DNA from: Annona cherimola
Lineage: Eukaryota > Streptophyta > Magnoliopsida > Magnoliales > Annonaceae
Direction: 5' to 3'
Length of the DNA stretch: 64,000 bases
NCBI GenBank assembly: GCA_030490835.1
Contig: CM059971.1
Location: 2,612,545-2,676,544, forward strand
A program made the translations under genes and the position numbers. Positions 35,431-44,893 of this stretch are shown in pieces. Under the pieces are notes generated by a model that made no database searches, was not told where the DNA came from, and saw nothing but the letters and a program-made list of their open reading frames with translations. Numbering within the stretch: the stretch's first letter is position 1; every line of letters begins with the position of its first letter.

Positions 35431-36894
35431 ATTTCAAAATTGGGGTTAAACTTTTATAATCCTTCCTACTAAAGTGACTTGATATGTAGGAAGGTTTAGT
35501 TTAAATTTTATTTTGATAATTTTTCAACTAAAACAGTGATTGTATTCAATATTAAAATACTTGAAATTATATCAAATAAAGTTATGTTCTAGCCACATCT
35601 TTTAGAAATGTATAGACTTCGGAAATTACTTATGGTTTATGATTAAAGTTTTAAAATATTTCTAAAATTACATAAGATCATTATTTTTGGTAGGATGAAT
35701 TTCCAAAATGGTTTATATGTTGAATTTGGACCTTATAACTCTTTACAATAAAAAATCTTTTAATCACTTTAAAATCAATCTAAGGTGATTTTGTTTAGAC
35801 ATAATACAAATTATGAATTGAGATAATATTTATTCTCTTAACAAAATACATGATGGATGTTTTGAAATGATTATGAATGTTTTTTGTTGAGATTTTTGAA
35901 TGCTTATGAATGTTTATTGATTATGAAAATAAATATATTGTAATGAGTTAAATGTTTTTGTTTAGATTTTTAAGAAAATCATCTTCTTGAAAGGTATGTT
36001 TTTATGGCCTTAGTTATTTTGATTGAATTGAGTTATTTGAAAATTTACACTGAGTTAATGATGATTTTGCTAGTTATTCAAGTTATTTGAGTTTGATAAA
36101 ATATATTTTAGGATAAGCAAAAGTGTATGACCATGATAGATGAGTGCATTTTTACATGTCAAGTATAATATATGGATAATGACCGAGCAAGCCGAGGATA
36201 AGAGGAGTCATGGTATATTTCAGTATACTCATGTAAGACATTTTTGATGGTTACAAGTTCATCAAGGTAGCAAGATTACTTGAATGAGAATGATGAGCAT
36301 TTGCATTACATGAGTACTTAGAGCATGGTTACTTACATGAGTGTGAAATGAGGAGCATGAATATGAGCTAATTAATAAGCATATGCATTTGTGAGGTTTT
36401 AAGCTATATTTATAAAAATGAAATTTATTTTCTTTAAAACTTGAATTTACTGCTGTCTTTTGTTACCGAGTTTGCCTGAACTCACAATTTTCTATTTTGA
36501 TATTTTCAAATAACTGGACTGAGGTAAGTACCTAACATGGGGTCTTAAATTGGATAGAGATAATGAGGGATCCTGGTTTGTTAGGACATACTTGAGTAAC
36601 CCACATAGTTAGTAGGATTTAAAACTTAGTATTTTATTTGATGCAGGAATGAATGATGTAGTGAGAATTTTTATTTATATATCTATATGGAATTGACTCA
36701 ATGATTGATGATGAAGGTGAATTGGTGGAGGTTTAAATGGTTTGTAGTGTTTTTATTTTATATCATCATTATATGTGATATGTTTGAGTTAAGAATGTTT
36801 TTAAATTATATATATATGAGTATCTTTGTAAAGGTAGTGAAATGTAGTGACCGTTAACTAAGGATGGATGGTAGCCTTTGGGGTGCTATAGAAG

Positions 36895-36907
36895 TGGTAT
36901 TATAGCA
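36895..36907 (+). mobile_element. LTR retrotransposon primer-binding site (initiator Met tRNA)
   Basis: TGGTATTATAGCA differs at two positions from the TGGTATCAGAGC primer-binding site of plant Ty1 and Ty3 elements. It follows GGGGTGCTATAGAAG, a plausible decayed LTR end. Confidence 0.6.
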
Positions 36908-37779
36908 AAGTTGAGAATAGTTGGATAAAATCAGCGATTAAAACTATATAAGAGAAGTCAGAATGAAAGCGTAGAAGATTAGTAGAGTAAATTAGGCTGT
37001 TAATTTAGGTAATGGAACTAGAGACTTCTAAGAGATTCACAGTGAGTGTTATTGGATAATATAAGTTATTGATACTAAGTGTAAATTTGACATATAATTG
37101 TATTGATTCAGATGTTTATCATGATGTAGAGTTGTGATGACCTCATGACCTAGGAAAAATATAAATAAGAAAAAAAAACCCCATTACAGAGGAGCCTATT
37201 GGACAAAGGGTACAATCCTAAGATACCAGTGAGGACCGATAAGGGAAGAGAACAACGGAAGAGAGTCAAAAGAGTAGCAATAGGCTGATGAAGGGTAGTG
37301 CTCAAGATTAGAGGGTTGAGCCCAAATTATATGGCGGGGTCAAGTAGCAATCTACTTGTAGGAGAGAGTATTTCTAAAGAGTAGTTTGAGCAGCAGTTAG
37401 TGGAACAATTAGGATAGCGGTGGAAGGAGCGACTAAGTATGACTAATCATTTTGTTATGAAGGTGATGCATTAAGAGATTCATCACACTTTTGGTTTGAG
37501 GCCACCGTTGGAGAGGAGGATATTAAGAGATGGAGGATAGACAAGAGGGATGACTAGGGGATTTATTGGGACCCAAGTGGATGACAATGGGAAGCTGGAG
37601 TAGAGGACATGCGGAGGATAGACTTGAAGCTCGCACAATATAATGATTAAGCTAATTGTATAACCTAATATACAACCACAGACAGAGAAGAGATACAAAA
37701 GGAGAGAACCAAAAATTAAGATATTCCAGTGTATGAATCTCTTAACCTTCATGGGAAAATTTTTTTAAGTAATGGATGA

Positions 37780-38090
37780 ATGGGTGGATCAAATGAAGAA
37801 AATATTTAAGTATTTGAAATATGGACAAATGTTGGAATAGTGAGAGGTAGTTACAACTGAACAATGAATCAATCTCACATGAGAATAGTTTTGAGCAGTG
37901 TTTTATTAACAATTTCCCCGAATGAGTGAGAAAGAGAGTAGGGCCACAAAGTTTATGATGTTGAAGCAAAGAAAAATAATTGTGCAAGTACAACACATAA
38001 TAATACCGTGCTCTCTTACATTTGTGGCATGAATACAGATTGACTTGGAAGAGGTTGCGTACAAGTTTAAGGGTGGTTTGAAGTGATCTA
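37780..38090 (+). pseudogene. Ty3/gypsy gag fragment, frameshifted
   Basis: Read on the plus strand, FEQCFINNFPE then, after a frameshift, KFMMLKQRKIIVQ ... IQIDLEEVAYKFKGGLK resembles the conserved gag region of plant chromoviral elements (F..F...FP..V, EF..L.Q..M.V.EY, K...F..GL). Stops and at least one frameshift make it dead. It lies about 0.9 kb after the primer-binding site, where gag should be. No protease, reverse transcriptase or integrase follows; a MITE and a SINE take over. Confidence 0.6.
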
Positions 38091-38104
38091 GTGAGCCAAA
38101 GCTT

Positions 38105-38390
38105 TCGGCGCTTGCTAAAGCACACTTGGGTGCACTTAGCTTTAGTGCATCAAGTGCGAAAATCTATTTTTAAATTTTTTTATAAAATTGTTAAGTCAAA
38201 TGTATTTAATATATGTATTAAAAGTTACCATTTTTAGAGATTTGTTTATATTTTTTAATTTTTAAACAAATAGGAGTATTTTAGTCATTTTAGATTAACA
38301 GTTTTATAAAAAAAATTTTAAAAATAAAAAATGAGTTTTTTACACTGGGCGCACTAAATGAAGTGCACCCAGGTGCACAGTATTAGGACT
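38105..38390. repeat. Palindromic-core MITE with GGTGCAC ends
   Basis: Left end GCACACTTGGGTGCACTTAG and right end reversed CTGTGCACCTGGGTGCACTT match well. The body is shorter than usual: the right core arm is partly deleted next to TTTTAGTCATTTTAGATTAA. Confidence 0.65.
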
Positions 38391-38450
38391 CAAAGCTTTT
38401 AACTTTTTTTTTTTGATTAAAAGAAAAGCTTTTAACTTTCAAGTTTATTA

Positions 38451-38745
38451 CCAACCGAGCAGTCACCGCAGGCCGAATAGTGCTGTGCAGGCGCGGGCAA
38501 TGAGGTGTGCGGTTCGAATCCCGCGTACGGGATTTCGGCCAGATGTTGGTAGGAGCTGTGAAAGTTAGTAGGAGCTGTAGTCTCCTGTTCGGTTGTTGGA
38601 AGTTGTATCTTTCTTATTCTTTTGCGGAGCAGTGTGTCTCCGGGTTTCTTTGGAGGAGTTGAGTGTCTTCAGATTTGTAAGAACGTCTCTAAACTTCAGT
38701 GTAATATGTGTTGAAATGAATGTAAAAATATACCAATAAAAAAAA
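38451..38745 (+). repeat. tRNA-derived SINE, 295 bp, with 17-bp target-site duplication
   Basis: Flanked by perfect direct repeats AACTTTCAAGTTTATTA (38434-38450 and 38746-38762). The head carries a clear Pol III B box (GGTTCGAATCCCG, about 38513-38525), and the 3' end is an A-run. The middle (GTGTCTTCAGATTTGTAAGA ... GTAATATGTGTTGAAATG) matches the SINE at 44255. The perfect duplication argues for recent insertion. It sits in the decayed LTR element. Confidence 0.88.
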
Positions 38746-38789
38746 AACTTTCAAGTTTATTAAATATGTGGAGATTTTAGATCGTGCGT

Positions 38790-38936
38790 TGTGTATCGAG
38801 TTAAGAATATTTTTAGATTATATGCACAGGATGGTCTGTTTAACTGTCAGCTTCATGATTCTAGTAAGATGCTATCTAATTTCCTAATGAAATATTATGA
38901 TCGTTAACTAAGGATGGATGTTTGCCTTTGGGTCAT
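38790..38936 (+). mobile_element. LTR end fragment, second copy
   Basis: Matches the right end of the LTR at 36793-36890: GAGTTAAGAATATTTTTAGA near the start and CGTTAACTAAGGATGGATG near the end, with an extra segment between them. It fits the far LTR of the element whose gag lies at 37780, after a large internal deletion. Confidence 0.5.
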
Positions 38937-39252
38937 CATAATGGTTGCCCTGAGAATATCTTTTTTGCTGGCTTTGCACTTCTTTGACACGTGGCTTGAT
39001 GGCTTTACGACATAGCTTCCTTTGGATACTATCTTTCACTAATGAGCCCCTCCAGTCAATTGTTACAAAACCCCCAAACACACGTCAAAGAGATGGACGA
39101 TGAACCCACGTGAGAGCTTATACAAGGAGAATAAGAGTTAATGGCATGGGATTTCAATCGTGATCAGAATTCGAAGAAAATTGTCTTCTATTTCTGCACG
39201 TTTTATTAATCTTTTCTCTATAAGATGAATTTAGGAAGTGATAAAACCTTTA

Positions 39253-39773
39253 AAGTGTGTTTGGCAATAAAAAAAATGTAAAGCTAAAAATTTTCAACCT
39301 AAAACTTTTTCATTCTCCGTAACTACTTTATTTTTAATTATTTTTTACATCTTCTTATTCAACTATCTTAGTTTCTAATTATTTTTACACAACCACCTGT
39401 ACAATTAACCTATCTATTTTAATTTTATTTTCTTTACTCCTCATTATCACTTCTACTATATCACATCATTCTTTTCAAATTGAAAAACGTTTACAACAAA
39501 AAAATTTCATATAAAAGTTTTATTACTTATGAAATATATCATTTGATGAAAAATTTTTAGTGTAAGAGTTTTTAAACTTAAGAAAAAATGTGATATAGTA
39601 GAAGAAATAATGAAGAATAAAGAGAACGAAGTTAAAATAGATAGGTCAGCTGCACAGATAATTATGCAGAAATAATTAAAAAGTAGTATAATTGTATAAA
39701 AAAATATAAAAAATGATTAAAAATAGAAAAATTATAAAAAGTGAAAAGTTTTAGTATAAAACCAAACATATCT
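39253..39773. mobile_element. Head-to-head duplicated TGTTTG MITE, 521 bp hairpin
   Basis: The first half reads in the family's forward order (AAGTGTGTTTG ... CTATTTTAATTTTATTTTC ... CTATATCACATCATTC). The second half is the reverse complement of a whole family member (GTGATATAGTAGAAGAAATA ... GTTAAAATAGATAGGT ... CCAAACATATCT). The result is nearly twice the usual length and fully self-complementary. Flanks are TTA and GTA, so the 3-bp duplication is imperfect. Confidence 0.75.
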
Positions 39774-40103
39774 GTAATATAAATCTCTCCTTCATGGGTT
39801 TTCGGCAAACTTCAGAACAACCGAATCATCTTTTCTACATAAAATGTCTTCTCGAACTCTCTTTCTTAAAGCCTGGACATGACAAGTCAATGTGCAACAT
39901 TTTCTAACATCATACCTCATATCTGCATTGGCATTAAAAATTAAGAAATAATTTATATTATCCGACATCAAAATAACTCCCGTAAAACATGAACTACTTA
40001 AATTGAATAATAAAATATAAGATAATGAATATACAACAGTTTTTTATGAATAAAATATAAGAAATAATAACTGAAAATAACAAAACTATAATATGATATT
40101 GAG

Positions 40104-40790
40104 TAATTTGTTGATATACCCACTTGACGCTAATTGATGATATACCTACTTAGTTTTACAAATTGCATATTACCACCCACAAAGTTTCATGAAAATTGCT
40201 TGCATACTCATATTTAGGGCTAAAATTAAATGATTGTTGAATAAAAAATGTAATTTGTTGATATACCCATTTAGTTTGACGCTAATTGTTGAAATACCCG
40301 CATTGTTTCACAAATTACGCATTACTCTCACAAAGTTACACCAAAATTATTTACATACTCATAACAAGTTTTTGTCGTCAGAAATTGTTAATACGTACAT
40401 TAAAATTTTGGATAATGACAAAAATAACCTTATTTAAAGTTATATTAGAATTTTGCAATTTATAAAAAAACCTAGTCATGCTTGTGAAAGGGGTTGAACT
40501 AGGGGATAATATGTCTGCAGTTGACATAGATATGCAAGTAATTTTGGTAAAACTTTGTCAGAGTATATATGTAATTCATGAAAGAATATGAATATATTGG
40601 CAATTAGCATCAAAGTAATTGAGTATATATGCAAATTATACTTTTTTATTTAACAGCTGTTAAATGTTAGCCGTTAACATGGGTATGCAAGCAATTTTTT
40701 GTGAAAACTTATGCGAGTAATATGTAATTCGTGAAACAATGTAGATATACCAACAATTAACATCAAACAAATTGGGTATATCAGCAAATT
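40104..40790. repeat. Double fold-back element: four copies of a 130-bp arm
   Basis: An arm beginning AATTTGTTGATATACCCA, with CGCTAATTG, TTTCACAAATTACG and a TTGCATACTCAT-like end, occurs twice in tandem on the left (from 40104 and 40250). It occurs twice inverted on the right (near 40520-40640 and 40680-40790). The outer and inner arms pair with each other. About 687 bp, no coding sequence. Confidence 0.75.
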
Positions 40791-41470
40791 ATTCTATAAT
40801 ATGAGAATCTTAAGTTTTGCTTCTTTCCTTTTTTTTTTTTTTTTTTTCCTAGTTTGCACATGTGACTTTTAATAATTTTTCTTTAACAATTTGAAGCATC
40901 ATGTTATCAATTTGAAGCATCATGTTATTAAGAAATCGTGTTATTTCCTCTTAAAAATAAAAATATCGATTCTTTATATTCTTGATAAAATTAGATTTAT
41001 TTTTCTAAACCAATGGTAAGCTTAATGATAAAGCATCCTAGCCCATCGTTTTACATGGCAGAGATAGCTCTCAAATTCCCAACTTATTACTTTATCATCT
41101 AAAATTCTCGCAGTCAATTCCTCTTTTTATCAGAATCCAAAGGCATCCCACCATTCCAAAGCATATCATCGAAAGTTTCAAAAGGTCAAGGTCGTGTTAT
41201 CAATTGGGCGAGCCCGAAGGCCTCACCAGCCGATCTGGACTCAGTGTCAGTGGGTAGAAACAACCGATGACATCGATTGAGATGGACAAAAAGGAGTAGA
41301 ACAAGCAAAGTCAGTCAAATCCGCCGCCTAAAAAATACCACTTCTATTTTATTATGTCCAAAGGAAAAATGAATACAATCCTGACAAAATCTTGCTCTTA
41401 TTCCACGAAAAGTTAATCATCGCAAAGAAAAATCCGCTTGGAATGTCTCATATCTCTGCTCTACAAAATT

Positions 41471-41749
41471 CTAATCAGTCAATATCATGGATAGATCGAA
41501 GCCATTCATTCCGATGAAATTGATGTGGATGATGATATGGATACAATCAACGGTTGCGATCTGATGGAGGTAGTGAGCTTTGGCTTCTTCGAGGTTGGCA
41601 GCAGTGGAGGAGAAATAGCCGATGGTGGAGTCCGGGAATCTTCTGGTGGTCGCCTTGTTTGAAGAGAAATTACGGCCCCTGATCTCGAGTTTTTTCATTT
41701 GAACCCTTTTAGCTTTTCTTATTTGCTTTCTTGACCTCAATGTTTGCAT
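41471..41749 (-). other. Unrecognised coding-like frame, 92 codons
   Basis: A minus-strand frame starts MQTLRSRKQIRKAKRVQMKK and continues through DSTIGYFSSTAANLEEAKAHYL to a stop at 41471. The middle (41510-41700) is GC-richer than its surroundings and has coding-like composition. I do not recognise the product. No splice context, homology or promoter directly supports it. It could be a lone exon or the remains of a gene whose promoter is the GC-rich patch at 42480-42760. Confidence 0.25.
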
Positions 41750-42479
41750 ATTTGTTTAAACTCTGACACTTTTGGTTTTTGTTGCATTTTAACCTCTGTA
41801 CGTAGGCATTGCTAAAAAAATATGGTCGAATTTGACGAAATGTCTAAAACACCTTCTCATATTTGGTAAAACTCTAAGCCAAAAGTCCATCTTTCAAAAC
41901 CCTACTTCACTACTAACTCATCTAAAATTCTTTTAATCTTCTATTTGAAAACTGGACTTTTGATTTTGAATTTTGATAATTATGCAAAAGTGCTTAGACA
42001 TTTCACAAGGTTAAGGTTTAACCTTGTTTTTTTAGCACTCAGCGTCTAGGAATCGAAATTGGGTTATTCGCAAAAATAATCACATAAGTTTTCTTATTTA
42101 TGATTTCAATCTTGTAGTTTCAATATTTGCAACTATAACTCTCTAACTTTTCAGTTGTGCAAAAATAACCTTGTGAGCATATATTCTCCATATTATATCA
42201 TTTTTCGTGTAGGTAAGAAATCTCATATGTTTACCATCCACTTGATTGCTATTCTCCAAATTTAATTAAGCTCACAGATTATTTTTGTATAATATCAGAA
42301 GTTAAAAGTTATATTCGTAAATGTTGAAATTCTGAGGATAAAATCATAACTAGATAAACCTACAAGATTATTTTCGCAAATAACCCATCGAAATGCAACA
42401 AAGTGAAATGCTTCAGGTACAAATATGCAAATAGAATAGCTTAAAAGCAAATATGCAGAGTTAAAAGGGATTCAGATGG

Positions 42480-42760
42480 AAACAGCCCCCCGGTTCTCCA
42501 ACGGTAGTCTCGGAAAGTGACGGTCAATACGGGCGACAAAGAGGTGGGCCCCACCAGGCGGAATATCCACGCAACCGGCGTTTGTCATCGCGCCACGTCA
42601 GCTGCTGCCCGGGTCAGGGCTTCCCTTAGCGTCTGCTCGTCCCATTCACCAGCCTACGTTAAAAAAGCGAAAAGTATTTAAAAAAACAGCATCAGGTGCC
42701 ACGTGAGCATCCGTTAGTCCTCGCAGAATTTCCGGTGCTCCGCGGGAGTACATTTATAAC
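42480..42760. other. GC-rich promoter-like island
   Basis: An isolated GC-rich stretch contains GTGGGCCCCACC, CGCCACGTCAGC, GGTGCCACGTGAGC (G-box) and ATTTATAACTACACAAC (TATA-like on the plus strand). No clear coding region follows on the plus strand. On the minus strand the frame at 41471-41749 lies 0.7 kb away. Confidence 0.35.
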
Positions 42761-43246
42761 TACACAACGCAACTGTTTTATTTTGGACCTCGAACCCCAT
42801 CCAAAAATCTCTTAGCTTAGTGTTTAAACATTTTAATTTATGAAGTTTAAAATATTGTCTTTCAAAGATTTATTGAAAATACAAATATAACGGTCAACTT
42901 AAAATATTAATCGTATTTAATTAGATAAATAAATAGCTTCCAACGCAATTAAAAATTTGAACTCCATACATTAATAAGTTTATCAGGCTACTAAACTTTT
43001 GAATTCCATACACACAAAATCGCTGCTGTTGTCTGTTTGAGTCAAAAATATATAACTGTTGGATGGTAGTATACGATATTATGCCTGCGCACGTATCCAA
43101 ATGAAACTTTGTCCGCTCATCGGGACAATGGAGTGCTGACCAGAAAAACCGTCGTCTAAGACCACACTGTTGGCGGGACTGGAAAGTTCTGCATGGAGTC
43201 ACGCTCACCGCTCGCTCCCTTGATCGAGGGCAGGTAGGCTGACAGC

Positions 43247-43273
43247 CAGGCAGGCAGGCAGGCAGGCAGGCAT
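43247..43273. repeat. (CAGG)n microsatellite
   Basis: About six to seven CAGG units. They account for the cysteine-proline-rich reading frame on the opposite strand, which is therefore not a gene. Confidence 0.9.
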
Positions 43274-43279
43274 GCATGA

Positions 43280-43495
43280 ATGTATACGATGCATATAAAA
43301 GAAGTAATAACAAAAAAATAAAAAAAAGTTAAAATAGATAGATGGGTTATTAGGGTAATTACGTAGAAATATTAAAAAATAGAATAGTTTGTATAGGAAG
43401 ATGTGAAAAAATATTTAAAAAATAAGATAGTTATGAAAAGTGAAAATTTGTAGACGATTTTTTCTTTTTTTTCAAACAAACACACCCAATATAAA
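43280..43495. repeat. Remnant of the TGTTTG-ended MITE family
   Basis: Contains AAGTTAAAATAGATAGATGG, TTGTATAGGAAGATGTGAAA and the end TTCAAACAAACACACCCAAT in reverse family order. Confidence 0.6.
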
Positions 43496-44254
43496 GAGAT
43501 AATGCTAGGGTGAATATATCCCCATAACTTATGATAAAAACATGCTAATTATGTCCCATATGGTTGATATCATTTTCGATATATACGTATTGGTGGAAAA
43601 AGATGAAATGATTTATGGCAAAAACATTAGAAAAATATTTTAGAATATATATATATTTAAAAATTTACAAATAGCAATTGCACGCTGACTCTCAAATGAT
43701 AATTTGCTCCCAAATTAATTAGTTTATTAAAACCTTCCAATTAGCCTTAAGATAATATTATTGTAATAAATTTAAGGGTAAATTCCATACGTGATCACTA
43801 AATTTATTCATAATTTCATTTATATCTAGAATTTTTCAAAATTTTCAAATATATCTACGTATTTTACATAAAATTTTACTTATATTTACATTGTTAGAGA
43901 TCTGTTAAATAGTTCATTAGTACATTTGTAAAACAATGAAAATAACCATTAATAATTACGATTTTATAGTTAAAAGTTTACGTTCAAATGATTTTTTTAG
44001 CAATTTCACAATTATAAAATTATATTATTTAATATAAATTTTTAGCTTTGAGTAAAATAACCTCTAAGTTATATTAGAGTTTGGCATATTCGTTGTTTTA
44101 TAAGAGTGTTAATGACCATTTTAATAAATCCATAACAATATAGGTATAAGAGGAACTTTACAATAAAAAGTGAAAAATTTAGGCAAAATACATAAGTATA
44201 TTAAGAACTTTTAAAATTTCTTGGATATAAATAGAATTAGGGGCAAAATTCATG

Positions 44255-44522
44255 CTCGGTTGGTCGCCCATGGCGCCAGGGGACTATGGTTGTTAGGGAT
44301 GCTGGGTTCGAATCCCGGGTAAGTAAAATCGACTAAATTATTGTGGGAGCAAATTGGTCTCTTTTTAATAAATTGGGAGTTACGTCTCCATAATACTGAG
44401 TAGAGTTATATCTCTAAAGTTTTTAGGTAGAGCTGTGTGTCTTCTAAAAATTTATAAGAATGTCTCATGCTTTATGTGTAATACGTGTTGAGATGCATAT
44501 AATTATACTCATTAAAAAAAGA
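44255..44522 (+). repeat. tRNA-derived SINE, 268 bp, with 14-bp target-site duplication
   Basis: Direct repeats GGGCAAAATTCATG (44241-44254) and GGGTAAAATTCATG (44523-44536) flank it, differing at one base. It carries a B box (GGGTTCGAATCCCGGG) and shares its 3' half with the SINE at 38451 (GTGTCTTCTAAAAATTTATA, GTAATACGTGTTGAGATGCA). It lies just beyond the last visible bHLH exon. Confidence 0.85.
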
Positions 44523-44893
44523 GGGTAAAATTCATGGTATATGGGAAATGCACCCTAAATTTAATTATAAACAACAAAATTGAAAATCAATTAGTTTCAT
44601 AGTAGTTGCTATTTGGGTTATTACACATGATTAATAGAAAAGAAACATTTGTTGTTAGACATGTGGGAGAGTTGGAGTGTGTACAAAGATGTTTCGGATC
44701 CGTGAATGCATGTCAGGCCGAGAAATTAGTAACCATCAAAAAATAATAACGATGACAAACTAGTGCTTCATGCATGCACTACGTCCACAGATATATTAGT
44801 AGTATAAATTTTGAATTAGTTAACGTAAAGAAATTCTACATGGTGAGTTTTTTTTTTTTTTGGGGGAAGAAATACAGTGAGTAATTTAAGTAC

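Larger units (their letters stand above)
33700..36890 (+). mobile_element. Decayed, probably nested Ty3/gypsy-type LTR sequence
   Basis: Two stretches carry a motif I associate with plant Ty3/gypsy (Tekay-like) LTRs: TTACTAAGTTTGGCCAAATT followed by TTTTTTAGATAACAGGCATA (34580-34640), and TTACCGAGTTTGCCTGAACT followed by AATAACTGGACTGAGG (36460-36530). The right edge is set by the primer-binding site at 36895. The left edge is not determined. A MITE sits inside at 34653-34936 and a remnant of the same family at 35190-35430. Two sets of LTR landmarks suggest one LTR inside another. Confidence 0.5.

Noticed and set aside
38451..38530. tRNA gene with a GGTTCGAATCCCG B box
   Set aside because: There is no foldable acceptor stem or standard A box, and the sequence continues into a 295-bp A-tailed unit with target duplications, so it is a SINE.
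42921..43313. 130-codon minus-strand frame with a CLPACLPGCQPTCP start
   Set aside because: The start is a translated (CAGG)n repeat and the rest has no coding features.
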